Assembly (NCBI GenBank): GCA_900751685.1
Contig: CAADSR010000257.1
Location: 1 to 60,645, forward strand
Length of the DNA stretch: 60,645 bases
From: Clostridia bacterium
GTDB lineage: Bacteria > Bacillota > Clostridia > UBA1381
Direction: 5' to 3'
Both the position numbers and the translations under genes were made by a program. Shown one piece after another: positions 34,597 through 42,373 of the stretch (positions are counted from its first letter, which is position 1; the number at the start of each line of letters is the position of its first letter). The notes under the pieces were generated by a model. The model was not told the DNA's origin. It searched no databases and saw nothing but the letters and a program-made list of their open reading frames with translations.

Positions 34597-34824
34597 ATGG
34601 CTGATACAACAAAGACGACAAAGCAGGGCTTTGGCAAGCGCATAAAGCGTTTCTTTACCGAAACGAAAGCAGAGCTCAAAAAAGTTACATGGCCGAGCAG
34701 GGAGCAGCTGATCCATAATACGCTGGTTATTTTGGTTTTCATTATTCTTGCCGCGATTGTCCTGTCTTTATTGGATGCTGCCTTTGGTGAACTATTCAAA
34801 TTAATAACGAAATTTTTCGCTTAG
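34597..34824 (+). CDS. secE: Protein translocase subunit SecE
   Basis: SecE (75 residues) clamps the SecY channel. It is the short Gram-positive type with one membrane helix (TLVILVFIILAAIVLSLLDA). The amphipathic helix before it contains FFTETKAELKKVTWPSREQL, with the conserved KKVTWPSR signature. It follows rpmG by 28 bp and precedes nusG by 15 bp. Confidence 0.96.
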   Translation: MADTTKTTKQGFGKRIKRFFTETKAELKKVTWPSREQLIHNTLVILVFIILAAIVLSLLDAAFGELFKLITKFFA

Positions 34825-34839
34825 GAAGGAGAATGGTTT

Positions 34840-35364
34840 ATGGCCGAAGACGCAAAATGGTATGTAGCACATACGTATTCCGGGTATGAAAACAAGGTCA
34901 AGGCAAACATTGAAAAGTCCGTGGAAAACCGCGGGATGCAGGAGTTGATCCTCAATGTGGAAGTACCCATGGAAGACGTTATGGAGAAAAAAGGCGACGA
35001 AGAAAAGGTCGTAAAACGCAAAGTTTTCCCGGGATATGTTGTCATCAAAATGGTGATGAACGATGAAAGCTGGTATGTTGTCCGCAATACGCGGGGCGTA
35101 ACAGGGTTTGTTGGCCCGGGCTCAAAACCGGTCCCCCTCACCGATGAAGAAGTGGAACGGATGGGCGTGGAAAAGATCCGCATGGCTGAGATCGACTTTA
35201 CGGTCGGCGACTCGGTAACGATCAAGTCCGGCCCGATGGAAGGCTTCTCCGGCATTGTAGAGAGCATCGACACCGAGACCCGTAAGGTCTGTGTGAAGGT
35301 GTCCATGTTCGGGCGTGAAACACCGGTCGAGATTGATTATACGCAGATTGCGCATTTAGATTAA
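34840..35364 (+). CDS. nusG: Transcription termination/antitermination protein NusG
   Basis: NusG (174 residues) links RNA polymerase with Rho or the ribosome. The N-terminal NGN domain has WYVAHTYSGYENKV and VFPGYVVIKM; the C-terminal KOW is FTVGDSVTIKSGPMEGFSG. GAAGGAG precedes ATG 34840. Confidence 0.97.
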   Translation: MAEDAKWYVAHTYSGYENKVKANIEKSVENRGMQELILNVEVPMEDVMEKKGDEEKVVKRKVFPGYVVIKMVMNDESWYVVRNTRGVTGFVGPGSKPVPLTDEEVERMGVEKIRMAEIDFTVGDSVTIKSGPMEGFSGIVESIDTETRKVCVKVSMFGRETPVEIDYTQIAHLD

Positions 35365-35369
35365 TTTTG

Positions 35370-35490
35370 CTTATAGGCGGGAATCCCGCTTGTAAATATC
35401 CCTCTGGTAACAGTGGGAGGGCGTATGCCCGTAATTACCACATTAGTAGCGCCTTTTTGTGCGCTATGGATTTTTAAGGAGGTGGCCGTT
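35370..35490 (+). promoter_or_regulatory. rplK leader with candidate L1-binding site
   Basis: The nusG-rplK gap contains an outer stem TGGTAA (35405-35410) with TTACCA (35435-35440) and an inner stem GGGC (35419-35422) with GCCC (35427-35430). Between them is an asymmetric internal loop carrying GTGGGAG. This layout matches the L1 mRNA site known from L11-L1 operons, where L1 represses its own translation. Other hairpins flank it: GCGGG/CCCGC at 35377-35389 and TAGCGC/GCGCTA at 35447-35466. Confidence 0.6.
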
Positions 35491-35916
35491 ATGGCTCAAA
35501 AAGTTGCAGGTTATATTAAATTACAAATTCCTGCCGGCAAAGCAACTCCGGCTCCACCAGTTGGTCCTGCTTTAGGTCAACATGGTGTAAACATTATGCA
35601 GTTTACGAAGGAATTTAATGAAAAGACAGCAAAGGACGCAGGACTTATTATCCCTGTCGTTATCACAGTATATGCTGACCGTTCCTTTACATTCGTTACC
35701 AAGACACCGCCGGCAGCCGTGCTGATCAAAAAAGCATGTAATCTGAAGAGCGGTTCAGGTGTTCCGAATAAGACAAAAGTCGCTACTATCAGCAAAGCTG
35801 ATTTACAAGCGATCGCAGAACAAAAAATGCCTGATTTGAATGCAGCATCTGTAGAAGCAGCAATGAGCATGATCGCAGGTACAGCAAGAAGCATGGGCGT
35901 TGAAATAGGCGACTAA
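35491..35916 (+). CDS. rplK: 50S ribosomal protein L11
   Basis: L11 (141 residues) forms the GTPase-associated centre and is needed for RelA activation. IKLQIPAGKATPAPPVGPAL near the start, GQHGVNIMQF and the C-terminal RNA-binding domain (AGTARSMGVE) are diagnostic. ATG 35491 follows TAAGGAGGTGG; the longer open frame upstream is the leader. Confidence 0.97.
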   Translation: MAQKVAGYIKLQIPAGKATPAPPVGPALGQHGVNIMQFTKEFNEKTAKDAGLIIPVVITVYADRSFTFVTKTPPAAVLIKKACNLKSGSGVPNKTKVATISKADLQAIAEQKMPDLNAASVEAAMSMIAGTARSMGVEIGD

Positions 35917-35973
35917 TTTGTATAAAGAACGTGGGAGAGGGAGACCTTGTCTGACCACAAAGGAGGATACGAA

Positions 35974-36663
35974 ATGTTTAGAGGTAAAAAATATCAAGAC
36001 AGCACAAAGCTTGTGGATAAAACAACATTATACGACACAGCAGATGCGATGGATCTGGTAACGAAAACAGCAAAAGCAAAGTTTGACGAGACGATCGAAG
36101 CGCACATCAAACTGGGTGTGGATTCCCGTCATGCAGACCAACAGGTCCGTGGCGCAATTGTATTGCCTCATGGGACCGGTAAAACATCCCGCGTATTAGT
36201 ATTCGCAAAAGGCGCAAAAGCAGAAGAAGCAACTGCTGCCGGCGCTGACTATGTAGGCGATGCTGATATGGTAGCGAAGATCCAAGGTGAAAACTGGTTT
36301 GATTTTGACGTTGTTGTTGCAACACCGGATATGATGGGTGTTGTTGGTAGATTAGGTAAAGTGTTGGGCCCGAAAGGCTTGATGCCGTCACCGAAGGCTG
36401 GCACCGTAACAATGGACGTTACAAAAGCTGTAAATGAGATCAAGGCTGGTAAGATTGAATACCGTTTGGATAAAACAAATATCATTCACTGCCCGATCGG
36501 AAAAGCTTCCTTCGGCGCGCAGAAGCTGCAGGAGAACTTTGATGCGTTGCTAGGTGCGATCGTAAAGGCAAAGCCGGCAGCTGCTAAGGGTCAATATCTG
36601 AGAAGCGTTGTTATTGCTTCTACAATGGGTCCTGGCATCAAAATCAATAGCGCAAAAATCTGA
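35974..36663 (+). CDS. rplA: 50S ribosomal protein L1
   Basis: L1 (229 residues) forms the mobile stalk that helps E-site tRNA leave and can repress the L11-L1 mRNA. RGKKYQDSTKLVDK, GLMPSPKAGTVTMDV and the C-terminal STMGPGIKI are typical. ATG 35974 follows AAAGGAGG by 6 bp. A TTG nine codons earlier precedes the ribosome site, so it is not used. Confidence 0.96.
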   Translation: MFRGKKYQDSTKLVDKTTLYDTADAMDLVTKTAKAKFDETIEAHIKLGVDSRHADQQVRGAIVLPHGTGKTSRVLVFAKGAKAEEATAAGADYVGDADMVAKIQGENWFDFDVVVATPDMMGVVGRLGKVLGPKGLMPSPKAGTVTMDVTKAVNEIKAGKIEYRLDKTNIIHCPIGKASFGAQKLQENFDALLGAIVKAKPAAAKGQYLRSVVIASTMGPGIKINSAKI

Positions 36664-36671
36664 TTTTTGGG

Positions 36672-36700
36672 TTGACAAGTTTTTTGACGTATGATATAAT
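36672..36700 (+). promoter_or_regulatory. Perfect consensus promoter of rplJ-rplL
   Basis: TTGACA (36672-36677) and TATAAT (36695-36700) have a 17-bp spacer. The promoter lies 8 bp after the rplA stop and drives the L10 leader, expected to begin near 36707. Confidence 0.92.
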
Positions 36701-36706
36701 ATTATT

Positions 36707-36884
36707 CGTTGAATAAATCCGTAGACAGTAGGCAGCAGCTGCAGAAGTCCTACCGAGGGTGATTTAGTGATTTTTATGATTACTATGGCTCTTTGCGTCT
36801 ACGGCAAAGAGCCTTTTATTTTGGTTAAAAATAGAAGGCCGGGGCTTTCAGGCCCGTAGTATTTATAGGAGGTGAATGAACAAA
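36707..36884 (+). promoter_or_regulatory. L10 leader with attenuator
   Basis: The leader holds an L10(L12)4-binding region, recognisable by AGGCAGCAGCTGCAGAAGTC followed by CTACCGAGG at about 36729-36757. An intrinsic terminator follows: GGCTCTTTGC (36787-36796) with GCAAAGAGCC (36804-36813), then TTTTATTTT. The terminator loop and right arm carry GTCTACGG (36797-36804), a perfect complement of CCGTAGAC (36719-36726), so an antiterminator can form. High free L10 should favour termination, as described for this RNA family in Firmicutes. Confidence 0.88.
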
Positions 36885-37481
36885 ATGCCAAGTGAAAAGA
36901 TTTTAAGTCAAAAACAGGCACAAGTGCAAGAGCTTGTTGAAGTATTGAAAAACGCGCAAACCGGTGTCCTTGTGGATTACAGAGGTTTGAATGTAGAAGA
37001 AGATACACAGCTCCGGAACAATTTAAGAGCAGCTGGTGTCAAGTATTTTGTTGTGAAAAACACATTGCTTCGCCTTGCAGCGAAGGAAACTGGTCTGGAT
37101 GCGTTGGATGAGATCCTGCACGGACCGACCGCTTTAGCAATTTCAGAGGAAGATGCTGTAGCTCCGGCAAAGGTGCTTTCTGATTTTGCAAAAGAAAACG
37201 ACAAATTAGAAATTAAGTCTGGTTTCATGGACGGAAACGTTATGTCCCTGGACGAAGTGAAAACTCTCGCAGCAACTCCATCTATGGATACATTGATTGC
37301 GAAAATCATGGGCAGCATGAACTCTTCGATCACAGACCTTACAAGATTGTTGTCTACAATCGCGCAGGGTGAGGATGAAATTTCTGAGCTAATCGCAAAG
37401 AAAAATGCAGAAGCTGCTCCAGCAGAAGCTCCTGTAGCGGAAGAAGCTGCACCGGCAGAAGAAGCTCCGGCAGCTGAATAA
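36885..37481 (+). CDS. rplJ: 50S ribosomal protein L10 with Ala/Glu-rich C-terminal tail
   Basis: L10 anchors the L7/L12 stalk and is the ligand of its own leader. GVLVDYRGLNVEED, KYFVVKNTLLRLAAK and GPTALAISEED are typical. The 198-residue protein is longer than the ~165-175 usual for the family because of a tail from about residue 172 made of Ala, Glu and Pro. ATG 36885 lies 12 bp after AGGAGG; ATG 36876 lies only 3 bp after it, so the start is not certain. Confidence 0.95.
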   Translation: MPSEKILSQKQAQVQELVEVLKNAQTGVLVDYRGLNVEEDTQLRNNLRAAGVKYFVVKNTLLRLAAKETGLDALDEILHGPTALAISEEDAVAPAKVLSDFAKENDKLEIKSGFMDGNVMSLDEVKTLAATPSMDTLIAKIMGSMNSSITDLTRLLSTIAQGEDEISELIAKKNAEAAPAEAPVAEEAAPAEEAPAAE

Positions 37482-37529
37482 GAAGAAACCCACAAAACTT
37501 AATTATAAAAGATAATGGAGGAAAAGAAA

Positions 37530-37901
37530 ATGGCAGATTTGAATGCAATCATTGATTCAATTAAGGAATTAAAATTGTTGGAAGTTGCAGAACTTGTTAA
37601 AATGATGGAAGAAGAATTCGGCGTTAGCGCAGCAGCTCCAGTTGTTGTAGCAGGCGGCGCAGATGCTGGTGCAGCAGGCGGCGCAGAAAAGACTGAATTT
37701 GACGTTGTATTGGCTGAAGCAGGTGCTTCTAAGCTGGGCGTTATCAAAGTTGTAAGAGAAATCACTGGCTTGGGCTTGAAAGAAGCAAAGGCTATGGTTG
37801 ACGGTGCACCGAACACATTGAAAGAAGCTGTTGCGAAAGACGAGGCTGAATCAATCAAAGCTAAGTTGGAAGAAGCAGGAGCAAAGGTAGAATTGAAATA
37901 A
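37530..37901 (+). CDS. rplL: 50S ribosomal protein L7/L12
   Basis: L7/L12 (123 residues) is the multicopy stalk protein that recruits translational GTPases. The N-terminal dimerisation helix, an Ala/Gly-rich hinge (about residues 37-52) and the C-terminal domain with GVIKVVREITGLGLKEAK are present. ATG 37530 follows ATGGAGG. Unusually, the next gene is yceD, not rpoB. Confidence 0.97.
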   Translation: MADLNAIIDSIKELKLLEVAELVKMMEEEFGVSAAAPVVVAGGADAGAAGGAEKTEFDVVLAEAGASKLGVIKVVREITGLGLKEAKAMVDGAPNTLKEAVAKDEAESIKAKLEEAGAKVELK

Positions 37902-37961
37902 TTTTACTCGGACCGATTTCGTTGAACATAAATTATTTCACAAAGCTGCAATGGAGGAACC

Positions 37962-38480
37962 ATGCTTGTTGATGTATCAGAAATTTTAAAAGAATATGGC
38001 GGAAAGATCCCGGTTTCAGGAGAGCTTCATTTAGAAGATACTGATTTTCTGGGAGAAGAATACCACTTTACAGCCCCTGTGTCCATTACGGGAGAAATCT
38101 CAAATAATGGGACATCCTTGATATTGCGTGCAAAATGCAGCGGTGAGGCCAGGGTACACTGTGCACGGTGTATGAAGCCATTGACAGTTCCAGTTTCGTT
38201 TGAAATTGACGAGACCCTTTTACAGGGCGATGCTGAAGATGAAGCAGAAGACGCTGATGTGATTCTATTTACAGGCCATCAAATTGATTTGGCTGATATT
38301 GCAGCAAATAGCTTCCTGATGAGTATTTCCGGAAAATTTTTGTGTAAGGAAGACTGCAAAGGGCTTTGCCCCCACTGCGGTGCAGACTTGAATCAAGAAG
38401 AATGCAGATGCAACCGGGAAGTCATTGATCCACGTTGGGCAGCTTTGGCAGAAATAATGGAATCCTCGGACGACCAGTAA
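37962..38480 (+). CDS. yceD: YceD/DUF177 family protein
   Basis: This 172-residue protein belongs to the DUF177 family, whose members affect 23S rRNA accumulation and usually precede rpmF. The conserved core CSGEARVHCARCMKPLTVPV holds the family CxxC. The C-terminal half has a second Cys cluster (CKEDCKGLCPHCGADL, then CRC) that may bind zinc. TGGAGG precedes ATG 37962. It is followed by rpmF after 23 bp, the standard pairing. Confidence 0.9.
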   Translation: MLVDVSEILKEYGGKIPVSGELHLEDTDFLGEEYHFTAPVSITGEISNNGTSLILRAKCSGEARVHCARCMKPLTVPVSFEIDETLLQGDAEDEAEDADVILFTGHQIDLADIAANSFLMSISGKFLCKEDCKGLCPHCGADLNQEECRCNREVIDPRWAALAEIMESSDDQ

Positions 38481-38503
38481 GAATTATTTTGGAGGTGTAG
38501 AAA

Positions 38504-38683
38504 ATGGCAGTACCTAAGCGTAAAGTATCAAAAGCCAGAAGAGATAAAAGACGTGCAAATTGGAAGCTGACCGTACCTGGTATGGTAGAATGCCCACAAT
38601 GTCACGAATTTAAAATGCCTCATAGAGTTTGTAAAGCCTGTGGTTATTACAACGGAAAAGAAATCGTAAAGGTTGAGGACTAA
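38504..38683 (+). CDS. rpmF: 50S ribosomal protein L32
   Basis: L32 (59 residues) has MAVPKRKVSKARRDKRRANW at the start and zinc Cys pairs CPQC and CKAC. TGGAGGTG precedes ATG 38504; TAA is at 38681. Confidence 0.96.
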   Translation: MAVPKRKVSKARRDKRRANWKLTVPGMVECPQCHEFKMPHRVCKACGYYNGKEIVKVED

Positions 38684-38697
38684 TTGGCTGATTCTTT

Positions 38698-38734
38698 GCC
38701 GGAACAATCATTTTGATTGTTCCGGCTTTTTTTG
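38698..38734 (+). terminator. Strong intrinsic terminator after rpmF
   Basis: GCCGGAACAATC (38698-38709) pairs perfectly with GATTGTTCCGGC (38715-38726), a 5-nt loop, followed by seven T. It separates rpmF from the convergent ABC exporter genes. Confidence 0.93.
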
Positions 38735-38735
38735 T

Positions 38736-39515
38736 TTAAGAACCTGTGGACTTATAATGGTGTATGCCAATTTTCCAAAGGACCAGGCAGGGAATCAGGA
38801 ACAGGAATCCGAATAGGGGAGTAAAGCGGTAAAATGGGTTTGATGCCTGGCCAATCAAATATAGGAATGGATAATATTGAAATAATGCTAGGGGGACAAC
38901 AAAAGTAAAAAATTTTAAAATGCCCTCCCCATAGATCGAAAGAGGATATTGCCCAAATTCAAGGCCGCCGTTTGTAAAGATATTTATTACCTCCAGCCCT
39001 TCTGTCGTGAAAAAACAGATTGCTGCGGAAATAATAAATAACCCTGAGAATACAGCTGTTCCGGAAATAACCATTAAGACCAGCGTGAATATTTTGCCTG
39101 CTGTCCACAAAACCCCGCTGGTTGGGACCGCATAGCAAAAGACCACAATTGCCTGGAGCAGCCGGCCGACCCGGGAGAATTCTAGGCGGGAGGTCAGGAC
39201 CTGGAAAATCTCATTTCGTGGACGCACCATGATCCGGTCAAATTCCCCATTCCCAATCATGCCCGAAAATGAGTCAAATCCACGGGCAAAACATTCTGCT
39301 AAAGAAAAGGCCATGAGGACAGTTGCAAAACATAGCAGGACTTGGCTGAATGTAAACCCTTTTACGGTGTGAAACCGTTCCATCATAAAATAAACCGCTA
39401 AAAATGCAGAAAAAGAGGTTAAAAATTGCCCTGCCAGCGTTAGGAAAAAGGAAGTTTTGTATTGCATCTGGCTTTTTACATGGATAGTTAGATAGCGGAA
39501 ATATAATTTCATCAT
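38736..39515 (-). CDS. ABC-2 type exporter permease (second subunit)
   Basis: This 259-residue integral membrane protein has about six hydrophobic segments. It resembles the ABC-2 family permeases (PF06182 type) that come as two adjacent permease genes with an ABC ATPase. ECFARGFDSFSGMIGNGEFD followed by RIMVRPRN is a conserved cytoplasmic segment of that family, and the C-terminus ends in a helix plus a basic tail. Its start overlaps the stop of the first permease gene by one base. The exported substrate is unknown. Confidence 0.85.
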   Translation of the reverse strand: MMKLYFRYLTIHVKSQMQYKTSFFLTLAGQFLTSFSAFLAVYFMMERFHTVKGFTFSQVLLCFATVLMAFSLAECFARGFDSFSGMIGNGEFDRIMVRPRNEIFQVLTSRLEFSRVGRLLQAIVVFCYAVPTSGVLWTAGKIFTLVLMVISGTAVFSGLFIISAAICFFTTEGLEVINIFTNGGLEFGQYPLSIYGEGILKFFTFVVPLALFQYYPFLYLIGQASNPFYRFTPLFGFLFLIPCLVLWKIGIHHYKSTGS

Positions 39516-40318
39516 TATCCTCCTTGTACAATTACTTTTTTAAGCGCATAATCCATCCATAGCTTACCAACAAGCCCTAAGGCCAATAACCAAAAAAATT
39601 GCAGGCCAATGCTTTGTACCATTTCCATCCCTGCAATATTCCCGCTATAGATATGGAATGGCAGGTTCTGCATAGAAGCAAAAGGAGTCCAATTCAAAAC
39701 CTTACGAATCGTGTCCGGGAAAAAAGGTAAAGGAATTAATGCGCCGGACAAAAGCTCTGTCAGCGACACTGCAACTATTCGGATTCCCTGGGGGGAGAGC
39801 GTAAAGAACGTCGTAATATAAATAAGCATACTAAAAGATACAACAAGGCAAAGAGCCAATATCATTGTCAAGATAAATAGTAAAAATCCGGATAGACTGG
39901 CTGGCAGGGACAGCCCATAAGGGGATGGGAGCAAAAATGCTATAAATAGGATTGGCATACAGCGCAGTACAGCCTTTGAGACCCGGATGGCTGCATCCTT
40001 GATAAACCACATCGAATAAAGGTCCAGCGGCCTGGCTAATTCATAACTGATGTTCCCGCTTGTGATCGAAGCAAAGATCTCATTGTCAAAAAACCAGCTC
40101 ATAAATAAAGCAAGGAACGCCTGCTGCAGCCATATGTACGAGGAAAGCTGGGAAAAAACCATCGGAAACGATGTAGGGTCCGCTTGATAAAACGCCCGGA
40201 ACATTAAGATCTCCATCAGTCCCCAGAAAAACTGGGTGCAAATACCCGCGGCGGCAGCGGCACGGTATTGAAGGCCTGTGTTAAAACGGATTCTAAAAAA
40301 ACTTAAATACTTTTTCAT
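39515..40318 (-). CDS. ABC-2 type exporter permease (first subunit)
   Basis: This 267-residue membrane protein has about six predicted helices and the family segment ITSGNISYELARPLDLYSMW. It is the paralogous partner of the gene downstream (38736-39515) and probably forms the heterodimeric channel with it. The start overlaps the ATPase gene by 4 bp, so the three genes are one operon. Confidence 0.85.
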   Translation of the reverse strand: MKKYLSFFRIRFNTGLQYRAAAAAGICTQFFWGLMEILMFRAFYQADPTSFPMVFSQLSSYIWLQQAFLALFMSWFFDNEIFASITSGNISYELARPLDLYSMWFIKDAAIRVSKAVLRCMPILFIAFLLPSPYGLSLPASLSGFLLFILTMILALCLVVSFSMLIYITTFFTLSPQGIRIVAVSLTELLSGALIPLPFFPDTIRKVLNWTPFASMQNLPFHIYSGNIAGMEMVQSIGLQFFWLLALGLVGKLWMDYALKKVIVQGG

Positions 40319-41289
40319 ATCTTGAACTCCTTATAAAGGGAGACGACCATATCTTCCGCAGAAGAGCCGGTGACCGATAGATCGAGAATATCGGCATTGC
40401 GGGACAAGGATTCAATTGCTTTGGAAACAGAAAGGACGGCAGTATCCACTTCAAAAACCGCATGGCCATCTAACTGCTCTAATAAGCGGAGCCCATTTGC
40501 TGTCATAAACGTACCATTTTGGTATTCTAATGTAATTTTTTTGATGCTTGAGTTTCTTTTCTTTAACTCTTCTAAAGAGCCGTCTAGTAAGATCTGCCCT
40601 TTTCCAATCAATAAAATACGCTCTGTCAGGGCTTCAATGTCTTGCATATCATGGGTCGTTAGGATCACAGTTGTTTTCTTTTCCCGGTTCAATTGCTTGA
40701 TAAAATCCCGCACTGCAATTTTCGAAACAGCATCAAGGCCGATGGTCGGCTCGTCTAAAAATAAGATCTGCGGTTCATGGAGCAGGGAAGCGGCGATCTC
40801 GCAGCGCATCCGCTGCCCAAGGCTTAACTGCCTTGCTGGTGTTTTCAAAAGCTCTGAAAGGTCTAACATCTGGACCAGCTGGTCCAGCGTCCGGCAGTAT
40901 GCGGCAGCATCGATCTCATAAATATCACGGATCAGCTCAAAAGAGTCCAGGACCGGTACATCCCACCAGAGCTGGGAGCGCTGGCCGAAAACGACCCCAA
41001 TCCGCCTTACGTGTTCTTTTCTGCTTTTCCAGGGGATCAGTCCGTTGATCCTGCATTCGCCGCTATCGGGCGTTAGAATGCCGCTCATGATCTTTATAGT
41101 GCTGCTTTTTCCGGCCCCGTTTGGTCCGATATAGCCCACCATCTCCCCATCATCAATTGTAAAGGAGATGTCACTGAGCGCATGTACAAGGGTATATTCC
41201 CGGCGGAACAAAGCCTTTGCTGCTTCACCAAACCCGCCCTTGCGCTTTGCAACCTTAAAGGTTTTGTGGATGTGTTTCAGTTCGATCAT
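40315..41289 (-). CDS. ABC exporter ATPase
   Basis: This is a 324-residue nucleotide-binding subunit. Walker A is GPNGAGKSST, the signature is LSLGQRMRCE, Walker B is ILFLDEPTIGLD and the switch His lies in LTTHDM. A C-terminal domain of about 80 residues follows, as in the NatA/YbhF-like exporters with PF06182 permeases. ATG 41289 was chosen for its GGAGGAG site 5 bp upstream; homologues begin at MIELKHIHKTF. Confidence 0.93.
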   Translation of the reverse strand: MIELKHIHKTFKVAKRKGGFGEAAKALFRREYTLVHALSDISFTIDDGEMVGYIGPNGAGKSSTIKIMSGILTPDSGECRINGLIPWKSRKEHVRRIGVVFGQRSQLWWDVPVLDSFELIRDIYEIDAAAYCRTLDQLVQMLDLSELLKTPARQLSLGQRMRCEIAASLLHEPQILFLDEPTIGLDAVSKIAVRDFIKQLNREKKTTVILTTHDMQDIEALTERILLIGKGQILLDGSLEELKKRNSSIKKITLEYQNGTFMTANGLRLLEQLDGHAVFEVDTAVLSVSKAIESLSRNADILDLSVTGSSAEDMVVSLYKEFKI

Positions 41290-41451
41290 AAATCTCCTCC
41301 TTACCTCTTTCTTTAGCAGTAGTTTTATTATATGGTTGATTCGACTATAAAACAAGGAAGATGATATTTTTTGCCATTTTCCTATTGACTTTTGGATAAT
41401 ACATATGATATTAGAATACCATGTTAGCCAAAAGTAGGAGGTGAATCATAT

Positions 41452-41619
41452 ATGGCTAAAATGGGATGTCCTACGGAGAGCCTTAAAGATGGACGAGTGA
41501 CGGCACGCGTCGATATGAAGGTTAAGAAAATTCTTGAGGATTATTGTGAGAAGCATCATATCAGCCAGGAGGAAGGTCTAAGACAGGCCATTTTAAGATT
41601 ACAAGAGGACACAAAATAG
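41452..41619 (+). CDS. Small ribbon-helix-helix (CopG/Arc-like) protein
   Basis: This 55-residue protein has the ribbon-helix-helix pattern: a basic strand (GRVTARVDMKV), helix 1 (KKILEDYCEKHH) and helix 2 (SQEEGLRQAILRLQED). Members bind operator DNA as dimers, often as antitoxins or autoregulators. AGTAGGAGGTG precedes ATG 41452. It stands alone with no visible toxin partner. Its target is unknown. Confidence 0.75.
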   Translation: MAKMGCPTESLKDGRVTARVDMKVKKILEDYCEKHHISQEEGLRQAILRLQEDTK

Positions 41620-41621
41620 AA

Positions 41622-41659
41622 GGAAGGGTGCACCGCCTAGACAGCAAAAACACCCTTCC
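41622..41659 (+). repeat. Inverted repeat after the RHH gene
   Basis: GGAAGGGTG (41622-41630) faces CACCCTTCC (41651-41659), a perfect 9-bp stem with a 20-nt loop beginning 3 bp after the stop codon. No T-run follows, so it is a weak terminator or a protein site. Confidence 0.5.
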
Positions 41660-41754
41660 CATAACACCAATAAAAATACTAGTAAATCTATTATACCGCA
41701 CATTTTGTTGAAAATCAAGAAATGGAGGTATAATATTGATGGAAAATATTCTAT

Positions 41755-41803
41755 ATAAAAAGCAGGCAAAACCGAAACAACAGTTTTGCCTGCTTTATTT
41801 TAT
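41755..41803. terminator. Bidirectional terminator beside pdxT
   Basis: AAAGCAGGCAAAAC (41759-41772) pairs with GTTTTGCCTGCTTT (41783-41796). T-runs exist on both strands, so it can terminate pdxST leftward and the RHH transcript rightward. Confidence 0.85.
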
Positions 41804-42369
41804 CAAATCATTTCCGCAAAATAGCGGTGGAAACGAAAATCCTCTGTTAATTCGGGATGGAAGGAAGTGACCAGCATATTTTTCTCACGGGCTGCCACAA
41901 TATGACTGTCCACTGTGCAGAGGATGTCTACACCATCTCCTGCAGCTTCGATCCAGGGAGCCCGGATAAAGACCAGTGGATAGGGGAAGCCGCCAAGCCC
42001 GGGAAGTACCACGTCCTTATGAAAGCTGTCCAGCTGGGCGCCATAGGCATTCCTGCAGACCGTAATGTCCATTACATCAAGGTGGGGGGATTCCCCAACG
42101 ATTTCTTTTGCCAAAAGGATCATTCCCGCACAGGTGCCCCATACAGGCATGCCTTCTTTGATCCGTTGCCGCAGGGGGGCTGCAAGGCTAAAAATATTTA
42201 AAAGCCTTGAGATCGTTGTGCTTTCGCCACCGGGCAAAATCAGCCCGTCCACTTTTTCAAGGGCATCCAATTTGTTGACCGGAACTGCGTTTATGCCGCT
42301 TAATTGATGAAGGGCATGGAGATGCTCCTCTACAGAGCCCTGAAAGGATAAAACGCCAATGGTTTTCAT
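41803..42369 (-). CDS. pdxT: Pyridoxal 5'-phosphate synthase glutaminase subunit PdxT
   Basis: PdxT (188 residues) hydrolyses glutamine and channels ammonia to PdxS. It has GVLSFQGSVEEH, LPGGESTT, the nucleophile Cys in WGTCAGMILLA and the catalytic His-Glu in TSFHPELTED. ATG 42369 is 4 bp from the pdxS stop. A longer frame extends into pdxS but lacks homology. Confidence 0.96.
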   Translation of the reverse strand: MKTIGVLSFQGSVEEHLHALHQLSGINAVPVNKLDALEKVDGLILPGGESTTISRLLNIFSLAAPLRQRIKEGMPVWGTCAGMILLAKEIVGESPHLDVMDITVCRNAYGAQLDSFHKDVVLPGLGGFPYPLVFIRAPWIEAAGDGVDILCTVDSHIVAAREKNMLVTSFHPELTEDFRFHRYFAEMI

Positions 42370-42373
42370 TGGT

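Noticed and set aside
41740..41871. Possible 43-codon ORF with GGAGG upstream of ATG at 41740
   Set aside because: Made of terminator sequence and antisense of pdxT; ribosome spacing is fair but no protein signature.
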